Source of the DNA: Novosphingobium sp. 9U
GTDB taxonomy: Bacteria; Pseudomonadota; Alphaproteobacteria; Sphingomonadales; Sphingomonadaceae
Assembly (NCBI RefSeq): GCF_902506425.1
Contig: NZ_LR732469.1
Location: 1,783,285 to 1,847,284 of the forward strand
Direction of reading: 5' to 3'
DNA: 64,000 bases
Under the pieces are notes generated by a model. It made no database searches, was not told the DNA's origin, and worked only from the letters and a program-made list of their open reading frames with translations. This document shows, piece by piece, positions 18,460 through 27,625 of the stretch; position 1 is the stretch's first letter, and every line of letters begins with the position of its first letter. Made by a program: the position numbers and the translations under genes.

Positions 18460-18487
18460 GGCCCGAACCTCGCGAAAGGTCCGGGCC
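18460..18487 (-). terminator. Hairpin inside catabolic unit A
   Basis: On the minus strand, arms GGCCCGGACCT and AGGTTCGGGCC pair over 11 bp (one G-U) around TTCGCG and are followed by TTGTCGTTC. It lies after the dehydratase stop and before the hydrolase start. It may be a partial terminator that lowers expression of the last three genes. Confidence 0.5.
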
Positions 18488-18529
18488 GAAGTCGTCATGC
18501 CGGTTTGGAAGCGAGCATGTGGGCGGCGA

Positions 18530-19672
18530 TCAGCCCTTGCTCGGCAGTTCGGCGACGGCGGTGCCGAAGGCCGAGAGCTCGTTGCGGTGGGTGGTCGCCT
18601 TCTGCTCGATCTCGACGTACTTCTTGCCGTTCTCCTCGAACTTGCGGATCACCTCGCCGGTGATGACGATGGCGTCGCCGTCGGGATTGTGGCGGCGGAT
18701 CTGGCAGCTCGACTTGTGGAGGAAGCCGTCGTCGCCGATCCAGTCGGTGATGTGGTGCGTCAGCCACGAGGTGCGCTCTGGGCCGTAGTCGTAGGCGCCC
18801 GGCGCGCCGACCTCGAGGGCGAAGTCCTCGTCCCAGTGCACGCGCTCGGGGCAGTCCGGCACGTTGAAGCGGTTGCGGATGCCCAGGCCCGGGTGCGCCT
18901 TCTGCATCTTGTACGCCAGGCGGTTGGCGCGGATGTAGAGGCCGCCCCAGCCTTGCGCGTAGGCGATGAAGCCGGTGACGGTCATCGGCCCCTTCATCAT
19001 CGGCGGCAGCTTGTCGCCGACGTTCACGTCCTCGAAATAGCGCGGCACCGCGCCACGGATCTCTTCGCGGTCGTAAATGTCGTAGAACTCGTCGAGCTGT
19101 TCCTGGGTGAAGGGCTCCACGCGGCCGCGGGCTTCGGTGTACTTGGTGCCACGCTCGCGCGCTTCGTCGCGGTCGGTGCGGAACACCCACGAGTCGGCGC
19201 CCGCCAGGTGGTCGCCGTTCTGATTGTAGAAGTCGACGTGGTAGATCTGCTGGAACGAGCGCCCGGCGAACTTAGTCTGGTGCTCGACGAGGTCCTTCAG
19301 GTAGGCCTCGGTCCGGATCGTGTCGTTGCGCAGGACCGGCTGGTGCCAGGTCCAGTCGGCGCCGGCCCACATGGCGTGCACGCCGGCAAGGCCGCCGCAG
19401 TAGCCCGAGACGATGCGGCTAGTGCTGAACAGGAACGACGGCAGCGCGACGATGGTGCCGTACTTGGTGTTCTTGGCGTACTCGGGGTCGCACCACAGCG
19501 GGTTATCGTCGCCGATGCCGTGCGCGTAGTGGCGGATCGCGTCGCGGCTCGCCTCGTAGTTCCAGGGCTCGACCGTGTTCTCGATCTTGACGCCCATGCG
19601 GGCGCGCAGATCGTCGAGGCCTTGCTCGGTGATCTTGGGAAACTTGTTCTTGGGGGCGTCTGCTTCTGCCAT
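18530..19672 (-). CDS. FAS1-like dehydratase (double hot-dog, MaoC-related)
   Basis: A 380-aa protein with the look of FAS1-like dehydratase-domain proteins: an N-terminal hot-dog half (IRHYAHGIGDDNPLWCDP) and a C-terminal half resembling MaoC. It should hydrate or dehydrate an enoyl-CoA. ATG 19672 begins after GGAAGAGCAAG; a longer reading to 20110 is Arg-rich shadow sequence inside the synthetase gene. It sits 35 nt after the synthetase and is the second gene of unit A. Confidence 0.83.
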   Translation of the reverse strand: MAEADAPKNKFPKITEQGLDDLRARMGVKIENTVEPWNYEASRDAIRHYAHGIGDDNPLWCDPEYAKNTKYGTIVALPSFLFSTSRIVSGYCGGLAGVHAMWAGADWTWHQPVLRNDTIRTEAYLKDLVEHQTKFAGRSFQQIYHVDFYNQNGDHLAGADSWVFRTDRDEARERGTKYTEARGRVEPFTQEQLDEFYDIYDREEIRGAVPRYFEDVNVGDKLPPMMKGPMTVTGFIAYAQGWGGLYIRANRLAYKMQKAHPGLGIRNRFNVPDCPERVHWDEDFALEVGAPGAYDYGPERTSWLTHHITDWIGDDGFLHKSSCQIRRHNPDGDAIVITGEVIRKFEENGKKYVEIEQKATTHRNELSAFGTAVAELPSKG

Positions 19673-19707
19673 CTTGCTCTTCCTAGGTAAGATTGGGTGT
19701 GAGGGGA

Positions 19708-21276
19708 TCAGGCGACTGCGGCTTGTGCAGCCTTCGCCGCCTCGCGATCGCGCAGCATTTTGCGGTGAACCTTGCCGGCGGGGTTCTTGGGTAGCTCGTC
19801 GACGAACTCGACGATGCGCGGGAATTCGTGCTGCGCCAGGCGCTCGCGAGTGAAGTCCTGCAATTCCTTGACCAGTGCGTTGGTGCCTTCGCAGTTGGCG
19901 ACCACGAAGGCCTTCACCACTTGGCCGCGCTGCTCGTCGGGCACGCCGATCACCCCGCATTCCATCACGTTGTCGTGGCGCAGCATGGTGTTCTCGATCT
20001 CGACCGCGGACATCGTCCACCCGGCCGAGATGATCACGTCGTCGGCGCGGCCGCAGTGGTAGAAGTAACCGTCCGCGTCGGTCCTGGCGCGGTCCTTGGT
20101 GGTCATCCACCCGCCGCCTCGCCAGAGCATCAATTCGCCGATTTCACCGGGTTCGGTTTGCGACCCGTCGGGCCGGTGAACTTCGAGCTTCTGGCCGGGA
20201 ACGGCCTTGCCGAGCGAGCCGGGCTTCACTTCGAAGTCCTCGGCACCCGGGTAATTGACCAGCACCACGCCGATCTCGGTGGTGCCGTACATCGAGCAGG
20301 CCGGCACCTTGAAGGTCTCGTCGATCCACTCCAGCGTCGCCGGGTCGATCGGCTCGCCGGTGAACGACAGCTTCCGGAAGTGGAACTGGAAGTCGCCCCC
20401 TTTCCCGCTGTTCTTCATCATACGGTAGTGGGTGGCGGCCGCGCTCATGTTGGTGATGCCGAAGTCGTCCAGCGCCTTCATCAGCCGCACCGGATCGAAG
20501 CGGCCGGCGAAAGTGCCGGTGGTCACACCCATTGCCAACGGCGCCAGCGTGCCGTGCCACAAGCCGTGTCCCCAGGCAGGTGAGGATGGGCAGAAGAACT
20601 CGTCACCCGGGCGGATACCGGTGCCGTAAAGCGCCGCGAACATCAGCGTCACCAGCGTGCGATGCGAATGCTTCACCGCCTCGGGCAGCTCGCGCGTGGT
20701 GCCGCTGGTGTACTGGAACACGGCCATGTCGTTTGCCCTGGTCTTGGGCGTATAAGTGGTCGGCAGGTCCGAGAGCGAGGCGAGGAAGGCATCGTCCGCA
20801 ACGATCACGCGCGGGCCGTCCATGCTGCGGGCCAACTCGGCCTTCTCAGCATTGGTGATCAGGATCGAAGGGTTGCAGTCACCCACCCGCAGCCGCAGCG
20901 CGTCAGGCCCGAACAGCGTGAACAGCGGCACCGAGATCGCGCCGGTCTGCATCGCGCCGAACAGGCAGACGTAGAAGGGTAGCGAAGGCTCGAGCATGAA
21001 AGCGATCCGCTCGCCGGGCTGCACGCCTTCCTTGTCGAGCCAGTGCGCAAACTGCGCGGCACCGGCCGCGATCTGGTCGAAGCTGAGGATCGCGTCGGAA
21101 CCGTCGGCGTTGGCAAGCCGCACCGCCGGCCGACCCGAGCCATCGGCATGCCGCGTGATGCATTCATGCGCGATGTTCAGGTGTTCGCGATCGCCATCGA
21201 ACAGCTCCCACAGCGCCGCCGAATTCGCGTGCGCCTGAGCGTCGGCATAGCTGCTGTAGTCGGTCAGCCTGGTCAT
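19708..21276 (-). CDS. AMP-binding acyl-CoA synthetase
   Basis: A 522-aa ANL-superfamily ligase that makes acyl-adenylate and then acyl-CoA from a free acid. The phosphate loop reads YTSGTTRELPEAVKHSHR, a variant lacking the usual Gly-x-Pro-Lys. Later motifs MYGTTEIG, GRADDVIISAGW and the C-terminal Lys (PKNPAGKVHRK) are intact. The start at 21276 removes a weak 19-codon extension. It is the promoter-proximal gene of unit A and diverges from the IclR gene 107 nt away, so it is probably the regulator's target. Confidence 0.9.
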   Translation of the reverse strand: MTRLTDYSSYADAQAHANSAALWELFDGDREHLNIAHECITRHADGSGRPAVRLANADGSDAILSFDQIAAGAAQFAHWLDKEGVQPGERIAFMLEPSLPFYVCLFGAMQTGAISVPLFTLFGPDALRLRVGDCNPSILITNAEKAELARSMDGPRVIVADDAFLASLSDLPTTYTPKTRANDMAVFQYTSGTTRELPEAVKHSHRTLVTLMFAALYGTGIRPGDEFFCPSSPAWGHGLWHGTLAPLAMGVTTGTFAGRFDPVRLMKALDDFGITNMSAAATHYRMMKNSGKGGDFQFHFRKLSFTGEPIDPATLEWIDETFKVPACSMYGTTEIGVVLVNYPGAEDFEVKPGSLGKAVPGQKLEVHRPDGSQTEPGEIGELMLWRGGGWMTTKDRARTDADGYFYHCGRADDVIISAGWTMSAVEIENTMLRHDNVMECGVIGVPDEQRGQVVKAFVVANCEGTNALVKELQDFTRERLAQHEFPRIVEFVDELPKNPAGKVHRKMLRDREAAKAAQAAVA

Positions 21277-21357
21277 CGAACAATCCCGTCGCACCTGGAG
21301 TCGGCACGTTGTTTTCACCGTTGACAGGTTCATGGCACATCGTAGTTGCTATTGTAA

Positions 21358-21378
21358 ATATCGAATGCTATTCAATAT
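21358..21378. promoter_or_regulatory. Palindrome in the IclR/synthetase intergenic region
   Basis: Arms ATATCGAAT and ATTCAATAT match in 8 of 9 positions around GCT. A further CGAAT repeats just before the ATG. The 3' edge lies 5 nt from the IclR start codon. Position and symmetry fit a regulator operator for autorepression and for control of unit A. This is inferred, not tested. Confidence 0.55.
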
Positions 21379-21383
21379 ATCGA

Positions 21384-22160
21384 ATGAACCCCCTCGCTCC
21401 TCCTGCGGACGCTAAGTCCAAAGCACCGGCGATCGCGCGCGCGGCCGCGATCCTGCGCCTGTTGGGAAAGCGCGGTGCGCCGATGGGCGTGCAGGCGATC
21501 GCCCGCGAGTTGGGGCTGGTGCCGAGCACGTGCCTTTACGTGCTGCGCGCCCTCGCTGAGGAAGAGCTGGTTGCCTTCGATCCGGACACCAAGCGCTACG
21601 CGCTCGATGCCGGCGTCCTCACCTTGGCGCGCCAGTGGTTGCGCCACGATGCCTTCCACGACCTGGCCCAGCCGGTGCTCGATCGCATCGCGCGCGAGTT
21701 CGGCCTGACGACGCTGGGGGCGCAGTTGTTCGGCCTCGACCACATCATCGTCACCGCCATGTCGCAGGCCGGTGCCGCGATCCAGCTCTCGACCGAAGTG
21801 GGCAGCCGCTTTCCGGCACTGGTGTCCGCCACTGGTCGGTGCATCGCCGCATTTGGTGGCTGGAGCGATGCACAGCTGCGCCCCAGGTTCGACAAGCTGC
21901 GCTGGGACGAGGCTCCCGACTGGGATACCTGGAAGGCGCAGGTGGAGGCCGCTCGCGTGGAGGGCATCGCCGTGGACGCTGGACACTACATCGCCGGTGT
22001 CACTGTCGTTGCGGCACCCGTCTGGAAGCAGCCGGGCCGGCCAAGCCACGCCCTGGTCGCAATCGGCCTGGGCAGCGCGGTGCGCGGCGAGGCGCTACCT
22101 TCGTTGAAAGCCGCACTGCTTGCCGCCGCGCGCACTCTAAGCGAGCGGATGTCGGGCTGA
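21384..22160 (+). CDS. IclR-family transcriptional regulator
   Basis: A 258-aa regulator. An N-terminal winged helix-turn-helix (about 15-75, with GVQAIARELGLVPSTCLYVL) precedes an IclR effector domain, as in regulators of aromatic, acid and terpenoid breakdown. ATG 21384 was chosen over an upstream in-frame ATG at 21309, which would cross the AT-rich palindrome. It diverges from the acyl-CoA synthetase unit and is followed in the same direction by the carboxylase unit, so it could control both. Confidence 0.88.
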   Translation: MNPLAPPADAKSKAPAIARAAAILRLLGKRGAPMGVQAIARELGLVPSTCLYVLRALAEEELVAFDPDTKRYALDAGVLTLARQWLRHDAFHDLAQPVLDRIAREFGLTTLGAQLFGLDHIIVTAMSQAGAAIQLSTEVGSRFPALVSATGRCIAAFGGWSDAQLRPRFDKLRWDEAPDWDTWKAQVEAARVEGIAVDAGHYIAGVTVVAAPVWKQPGRPSHALVAIGLGSAVRGEALPSLKAALLAAARTLSERMSG

Positions 22161-22259
22161 TGCGCGCGCGACTTCGCTTTACCTCGCCCGCGATGCCTGC
22201 CTACAGGCATGGGAAAGAAGGACTGGGACGGGAATGATAAGCATGCACGAGCTGCCACG

Positions 22260-23861
22260 ATGAGCGCGCCGGTGCTCCCCACCAAGCTCGACCTCGCCAG
22301 TCCGGAGGCGCAGGCCCGTGCCGCGCACAACCGCGCACTGGCGGCCGAGCTGCGCGAGCGTGTCGCCAAGGCCGCACTCGGCGGCGACGAACGCTCGCGT
22401 GCCCGCCACGTCAGCCGTGGCAAGCTGCTGCCGCGCGACCGGGTGGAGCGTCTGCTCGATCCCGGCTCGCCGTTTCTGGAGATCGGGCAGTTGGCCGCCA
22501 ACGGTCTCTACAACGACGAAGTGCCGGGCGCCGGGATCATCGCCGGGATCGGCCGGGTCTCGGGCCGGCAATGCATGGTCTTTGCCAACGACGCCACGGT
22601 GAAGGGCGGCACCTACTTCCCGATGACGGTGAAGAAGCACATCCGCGCGCAGGAGATCGCCGAGGCCAACCGCCTGCCGTGCGTCTACCTGGTCGACAGC
22701 GGCGGCGCCAACTTGCCCAACCAGGCCGAGGTCTTCCCCGACCGCGACCACTTCGGCCGGTTCTTCTTCAACCAGGCGCAGATGAGCGCGAAAGGCATCC
22801 CGCAGATCGCCAGCGTCATGGGCAGCTGCACCGCCGGCGGCGCCTATGTGCCCGCGATGAGCGACGAGAGCGTGATCGTGAAGGAGCAGGGTACGATCTT
22901 CCTCGCCGGCCCGCCGCTGGTGCAGGCGGCGACCGGCGAAGTGATCAGCGCCGAGGACCTTGGCGGTGGCGATCTGCACAGCCGCAAGTCGGGCGTGACC
23001 GACCACCTCGCCGACAGCGACGAGCATGCTCTCACCATCGTGCGCGACATCGTCAGCCACCTCGGCCTTGCGTACCAGCACAAGCTGGAGTTGCGCGAGC
23101 CGCGGCCGCCGAAGTACGATCCGCAGGAACTCTACGCGATTGTCCCGGAGGACGTGCGCGCGCCTTACGACGTGCACGAGGTGATCGCGCGCGTCGTCGA
23201 CGGCAGCGAGTTCCACGAGTTCAAGGCGCTTTACGGCACCACACTCGTCTGCGGCTTCGCGCATATCTGGGGCATGCCGGTAGCAATCCTGGCCAACAAC
23301 GGCGTGCTGTTCTCCGAATCCGCACAAAAGGGTGCGCACTTTATCGAGCTCGCCTGCCAGCGCGGCATTCCGCTGCTGTTCCTGCAGAACATCTCGGGCT
23401 TCATGGTCGGCGGCAAGTACGAAGCCGAGGGCATCGCCAAGCACGGCGCCAAGCTGGTCACCGCGGTGGCGACCGCGCAAGTGCCCAAGCTGACGGTGCT
23501 GATCGGCGGCAGCTTCGGCGCCGGCAACTACGGCATGTGCGGCCGCGCTTACGACCCACGCTTCCTGTTCACCTGGCCCAACGCGCGCATTTCGGTGATG
23601 GGCGGCGAGCAGGCCGCCTCGGTGCTGGCGACCGTCCACCGCGACGCGGCCAAGTGGACGCCGGAGGAAGCCGAAGCCTTCAAAGCCCCGATCCGCCAGA
23701 TGTACGAGGACGAGGGCAACCCCTACTACGCCACCGCCCGCCTGTGGGATGACGGGGTGATCGATCCCGTCCAGACCCGCGACGTGCTGGGCCTGGCGCT
23801 GGCCGCTTGCCTCGAAGCCCCGATCCCGGAGGCACCCCGCTTCGGGGTGTTCCGGATGTGA
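22260..23861 (+). CDS. Biotin-dependent acyl-CoA carboxylase, beta (carboxyltransferase) subunit, methylcrotonyl/geranyl-CoA type
   Basis: A 533-aa carboxyltransferase. The blocks [48 protein letters not shown] and ISAEDLGG follow the methylcrotonyl-CoA carboxylase beta pattern rather than propionyl-CoA carboxylase. It moves carboxyl from biotin to a 3-methyl-enoyl-CoA. ATG 22260 begins the conserved part; an upstream ATG at 22209 is possible and neither has a strong ribosome site. The alpha subunit follows after 17 nt. The other leucine-pathway genes (isovaleryl-CoA dehydrogenase, HMG-CoA lyase) are not nearby, so geranyl-CoA or another branched substrate is possible. Confidence 0.9.
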   Translation: MSAPVLPTKLDLASPEAQARAAHNRALAAELRERVAKAALGGDERSRARHVSRGKLLPRDRVERLLDPGSPFLEIGQLAANGLYNDEVPGAGIIAGIGRVSGRQCMVFANDATVKGGTYFPMTVKKHIRAQEIAEANRLPCVYLVDSGGANLPNQAEVFPDRDHFGRFFFNQAQMSAKGIPQIASVMGSCTAGGAYVPAMSDESVIVKEQGTIFLAGPPLVQAATGEVISAEDLGGGDLHSRKSGVTDHLADSDEHALTIVRDIVSHLGLAYQHKLELREPRPPKYDPQELYAIVPEDVRAPYDVHEVIARVVDGSEFHEFKALYGTTLVCGFAHIWGMPVAILANNGVLFSESAQKGAHFIELACQRGIPLLFLQNISGFMVGGKYEAEGIAKHGAKLVTAVATAQVPKLTVLIGGSFGAGNYGMCGRAYDPRFLFTWPNARISVMGGEQAASVLATVHRDAAKWTPEEAEAFKAPIRQMYEDEGNPYYATARLWDDGVIDPVQTRDVLGLALAACLEAPIPEAPRFGVFRM

Positions 23862-23878
23862 TGACTGGAGGCAGCACC

Positions 23879-25729
23879 ATGATCCGATCCCTCCTCATCG
23901 CCAATCGCGGCGAGATCGCCTGCCGGGTGATCCGCACCGCGAAGAAGCTCGGCATCCGCACCATTGCGGTCTACTCCGACGCCGACGCCCAGGCTCTCCA
24001 CGTTCGCGAGGCGGACGAGGCCGTGCACATCGGCCCCTCGCCCGCGCGCGAAAGCTACCTTGTCGGCGAGCGCATCCTGGCAGCCGCCCAGCAGACCGGA
24101 GCCGAGGCGATCCACCCAGGCTACGGCTTCCTGTCCGAGAACTCGGCCTTCGCGCAGAGCGTCATTGACGCCGGGCTCGTCTGGGTCGGGCCGAACCCGG
24201 CTTCAATCGACGCCATGGGCCTCAAGGACGCGGCCAAGAAGCTGATGGCCGCGGCCGGCGTGCCGGTGACGCCCGGCTACATGGGCGAGGACCAGAACCC
24301 CGAGCTCCTCGCTGCCGAGGCCGCCAAGATCGGCTACCCCGTCCTCATCAAGGCCGTCGCGGGCGGGGGCGGCAAGGGCATGCGCCTGGCCGAAAGCCCG
24401 GACGCCTTTGTGGACGCGCTCGCCTCCTGCCAGCGCGAGGCGGCGTCCTCGTTCGGCAACGACCATGTGCTGATCGAGAAGTACATCCTCTCGCCCCGCC
24501 ACATCGAAGTGCAGGTGTTCGGCGACAAGCACGGCAACGTGGTCCACTTGTTCGAGCGCGACTGCTCGCTCCAGCGCCGCCACCAGAAGGTGATCGAGGA
24601 AGCGCCCGCGCCCGGCATGGACGAGGCGACCCGCGCCGAGCTGTGCGCCTCGGCTGTCCGCGCGGCCAAGGCCGTCGACTACGTCGGTGCGGGCACGATC
24701 GAGTTCATCGCCGATGGCTCGGAAGGTCTGCGCGCCGACCGCATCTGGTTCATGGAGATGAACACCCGCCTCCAGGTCGAGCACCCGGTGACCGAAGAGA
24801 TCACCGGCGTCGACCTAGTCGAGTGGCAGCTACGCGTCGCGAGCGGCGAGCCGATCCCGATGGCGCAGGACGAGCTCGGCATCGACGGCTGGGCGATGGA
24901 AGCGCGCCTCTACGCCGAAGATCCGGCAAAGGGTTTTCTGCCCTCGATCGGCAAGCTGGAGCTGCTGCAGTTCGGCGACGCGGAGGCAGGCCGGATCGAT
25001 ACCGGCGTCTACGAAGGGGCCGAGGTCTCGCCGTTCTACGACCCGATGATCGCCAAGGTCATCGCCTGGGGCGAGGACCGCGACGAGGCGCGCGAGCGCC
25101 TCTCCGACATGCTGAGCGACAGCGCGGTGTGGCCGGTGAAGACCAATGCCTCGTTCCTGGTCAAGGCACTGGAGCACCCCGACTTCGTCGCCGGCACCGT
25201 CGATACCGGCCTGATCGGCCGCGACGGCGAGGCGATGGCCGAAGTGCCGCAACCCTCTGCCGAAGTCCTCGAAGCGGCGGTGGCGGCGCTGGTGCCCGCC
25301 TACGCCACGCCGGGCCTGCGCCTCAACGCCGCTCCGGTGCGCAAGGCCTGGTTCTTGCTCGACGGGCAAGAGATCGAGGTGGCGCTACGCGAAGGCAGCG
25401 AAGAGCCGACCGACGCGGTGCTGCTGACCGAGCAGGGCCAGGCCTGGCAGCTCACCCCATGGCGCCGCGAAGGCGTGCACGGCGCGGCAGCAGGCTCAGG
25501 CGCGATCCTGGCGCCGATGCCGGGCAAGGTCATCGCGGTTGAGGTCGAGACGGGGCAGGCCGTCACCGCCGGGCAGAAGCTGCTGACGCTCGAGGCGATG
25601 AAGATGGAGCATACCCTCACGGCGCCGTTCGACGGCGTGGTCGCGGAGCTGAACGCCAGCGCCGGCCAGCAGGTACAGGTCGAGGCCTTGCTGGCGCGCA
25701 TCGAGGAAGCCGCCGGCGACGAGGCATGA
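23879..25729 (+). CDS. Biotin-dependent acyl-CoA carboxylase, alpha subunit (biotin carboxylase + BCCP)
   Basis: A 616-aa protein. The ATP-grasp biotin carboxylase domain spans about residues 1-445 (ANRGEIACRVIRTA, GGGGKGMR, FMEMNTRLQVEHPVTE) and the C-terminal biotinyl domain carries LEAMKMEHTL with Lys575 as the biotin site. It carboxylates its own biotin and feeds the beta subunit encoded just upstream. ATG 23879 follows GGAGG at good spacing. It overlaps the TfoX gene by 4 bp. Confidence 0.93.
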   Translation: MIRSLLIANRGEIACRVIRTAKKLGIRTIAVYSDADAQALHVREADEAVHIGPSPARESYLVGERILAAAQQTGAEAIHPGYGFLSENSAFAQSVIDAGLVWVGPNPASIDAMGLKDAAKKLMAAAGVPVTPGYMGEDQNPELLAAEAAKIGYPVLIKAVAGGGGKGMRLAESPDAFVDALASCQREAASSFGNDHVLIEKYILSPRHIEVQVFGDKHGNVVHLFERDCSLQRRHQKVIEEAPAPGMDEATRAELCASAVRAAKAVDYVGAGTIEFIADGSEGLRADRIWFMEMNTRLQVEHPVTEEITGVDLVEWQLRVASGEPIPMAQDELGIDGWAMEARLYAEDPAKGFLPSIGKLELLQFGDAEAGRIDTGVYEGAEVSPFYDPMIAKVIAWGEDRDEARERLSDMLSDSAVWPVKTNASFLVKALEHPDFVAGTVDTGLIGRDGEAMAEVPQPSAEVLEAAVAALVPAYATPGLRLNAAPVRKAWFLLDGQEIEVALREGSEEPTDAVLLTEQGQAWQLTPWRREGVHGAAAGSGAILAPMPGKVIAVEVETGQAVTAGQKLLTLEAMKMEHTLTAPFDGVVAELNASAGQQVQVEALLARIEEAAGDEA

Positions 25730-26100
25730 GCACCGCCAAGCAGAAGGAGCGCCACGCCGAGATCGTCGACTGGGTGAGCGAGAGCCTGGAACCGCTCGGC
25801 ATCGTGACCGCGCGCGCGATGATGGGCGGGCAGACGCTCTACTGCGACGGCGTGGTCTTCGCGATCGTCGCTGGGGGCGAGCTGTGGTTCAAGGCCGATG
25901 CCGCGACCGACCACGAGTGGGACTCGGCAGGACGCGAGAAGTTCACCTACGACCGGGACGGCAAGCCGGCCTCGATGAACTACCGCCTCGCGCCCGACGA
26001 CGTCTACGACTACCCCGAAGAGATGATGCGCTGGGCCGAACTGGGCCTCGTCGCCGGACGTCGCGCAGCAGCCAAGAAAAAGCCGAAAAAGGATACCTGA
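25726..26100 (+). CDS. TfoX/Sxy N-terminal domain protein
   Basis: A 124-aa protein made of one TfoX-N domain (VTARAMMGGQTLYCDGVVFA through FKADAATDHEW, NYRLAPDDVYD) and a Lys-rich tail. TfoX is known as a competence regulator in gamma-proteobacteria, but the stand-alone N domain in alphaproteobacteria has no established role. It is inserted between carboxylase and hydratase genes and overlaps both (4 bp and 1 bp), so it is translated with the catabolic enzymes. Confidence 0.85.
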   Translation: MSTAKQKERHAEIVDWVSESLEPLGIVTARAMMGGQTLYCDGVVFAIVAGGELWFKADAATDHEWDSAGREKFTYDRDGKPASMNYRLAPDDVYDYPEEMMRWAELGLVAGRRAAAKKKPKKDT

Positions 26101-26552
26101 TGCCGGGCAAGTTCTTCGACGAGTGGCAGGTGGGGACACGGATCACACACCAGCCCAGCCGCACCGTCACCGAGACCGACAACCTGTTGTTCAGTGCCAT
26201 GACGCACAACATGCAGCCGCTGCACCTCGACGCCGAGGCCGCCAAGGCGAGCGAGTTCGGGCAGATCCTGGTGAACTCGACCTTCACTTTCAGTCTCGCG
26301 GTCGGGCTGTCGATCGCCGACACGACGGTCGGCACGCTGGTGGCGAACCTGGGCTTCGACAAGGTGGTCACGCCCAAGCCGACCTTTATCGGCGACACGC
26401 TGACTTGCCACAGCGAAGTGGTGGAGATCCGCGAGAGCAAGTCGCGGCCGGGCCAGGGAATCGTCGTGTTCAAGCATGAGCTGACCAACCAGCACGGCGA
26501 GACGGCGCTGTCGATGCTGCGCACCGTGCTGCTGAAGAAGCGGGGAAGCTAA
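26100..26552 (+). CDS. MaoC-like enoyl-CoA hydratase
   Basis: A 150-aa single hot-dog protein. The hydratase signature is the ETDNLLFSAMTHNMQPLHLD segment, which supplies the Asp/His-type catalytic region. The reaction expected is hydration of an unsaturated or branched acyl-CoA, plausibly after the carboxylase encoded upstream. ATG 26100 overlaps the TfoX stop (TGATG). It is the last gene of unit C and is convergent with the alcohol dehydrogenase end 38 nt away. Confidence 0.87.
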   Translation: MPGKFFDEWQVGTRITHQPSRTVTETDNLLFSAMTHNMQPLHLDAEAAKASEFGQILVNSTFTFSLAVGLSIADTTVGTLVANLGFDKVVTPKPTFIGDTLTCHSEVVEIRESKSRPGQGIVVFKHELTNQHGETALSMLRTVLLKKRGS

Positions 26553-26590
26553 GACCCCTAATCCCGCGTGAGCCAGGGTCGAAGGGCACC

Positions 26591-27625
26591 TTAACCCAAT
26601 CGCGGATCCACCAGCGTGCGCACCGGGGCACTCGGGCCCGAGAGGTTGGCGACGGCATCCGCCACCTCGCCCAGCCCGATGCGGCCGCCCAGCCATGGCG
26701 TCACGTCGATCCGCCCGTCGGCGATCGCACGCAAGGCGAGGTCCATGTCCTGCGGCTCCTCGCCACCCGCGAACTGGATGTTGAGGCGCTTGTTCTGCGC
26801 GGCGAACACGTAAAGGCTCTCGGCCTCCATGCAGTAGCCGCCCATCACGATCCGTCCATCGAACGGCGCCGCCTCGACGATCCGCTGCAGCATGCCCGGC
26901 TGGCCGACGCACTCGTAGATCAGGTTGACGCGGCGGCCGTCGAACTGCGGCAGCGGCGCGTAGGGGTCGCTCTCACGCGGGTCGATGGCGATGTGCGCGC
27001 CCGCCGCGATCGCCAGCTCGCGCCTACCTGGATGGAAGTCCGCGGCGACGATCGGGCCCACACCCATCAGCTTGAGCCCCGCGATGACGCCCAGGCCGAT
27101 CGCCCCGCAGCCCAGCACCAGAGCGGCATCGCCCTTGTCCGGCCGGCCACGTCGAGCATGCTCCAGGCCGACGGCCAACGGCTCCACAAGCGCGGCGTAG
27201 TCGTCTGGCAAGGCATCGGGCACTTCGATCAGGAAGTCCTCGTCGAGCAGCATCAGCTCGCCGAAGCCGCCGGGGCACTGGTGGCTGTAGCCGACGACGG
27301 CATGGCTGCCGCCCTGCCGCATGATCGGCACCGACACCACGCGGCGTCCCGTCTGCACGCTGCGCCGGCTTCCAGGCCCATAGTCGAGCACTTCGCCGAC
27401 ATACTCGTGCCCCGGCACGAAGGGGCGCGCGAAGTCGAGCGCGGCATAAGGGCCGCCCATCTTGCGCGAAAGCTCGATCAGGTTGTGCCCGCCGCTGAGG
27501 AAGTGCTGGTCCGAAGCGCACAACCCGCAGACATGCGTGCGCACCAGCGCCTGGCCCTTGCCGGGAACCGGGTCAGCCAGGCCGCCGACGCCGACCTTGC
27601 CGTCGGCGATGAAAGCCGCCTTCAT
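26591..27625 (-). CDS. Zinc-type medium-chain alcohol dehydrogenase
   Basis: A 344-aa MDR dehydrogenase with a GroES-like N half (VCGLCASDQH, PGHEYVGEV) and a Rossmann half (ALVLGCGAIGLG). The catalytic-zinc region is present, but the four-cysteine structural-zinc loop of classic alcohol dehydrogenases is not visible between the GHE motif and the Rossmann domain. NAD(P)-dependent oxidation of a pathway alcohol is the likely role. The start codon overlaps the LLM gene stop by 4 bp, and it is the last gene of unit B. Confidence 0.87.
   Translation of the reverse strand: MKAAFIADGKVGVGGLADPVPGKGQALVRTHVCGLCASDQHFLSGGHNLIELSRKMGGPYAALDFARPFVPGHEYVGEVLDYGPGSRRSVQTGRRVVSVPIMRQGGSHAVVGYSHQCPGGFGELMLLDEDFLIEVPDALPDDYAALVEPLAVGLEHARRGRPDKGDAALVLGCGAIGLGVIAGLKLMGVGPIVAADFHPGRRELAIAAGAHIAIDPRESDPYAPLPQFDGRRVNLIYECVGQPGMLQRIVEAAPFDGRIVMGGYCMEAESLYVFAAQNKRLNIQFAGGEEPQDMDLALRAIADGRIDVTPWLGGRIGLGEVADAVANLSGPSAPVRTLVDPRLG

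Noticed and set aside
19673..20110. N-terminal extension of the FAS1-like dehydratase
   Set aside because: It lies within the CoA ligase gene and is Arg-rich.
22193..22210. Short palindrome ATGCCTG-CCTA-CAGGCAT between the IclR gene and the carboxylase
   Set aside because: Only 7-bp arms with no T-run and no second copy, so it is not counted as an operator or terminator.
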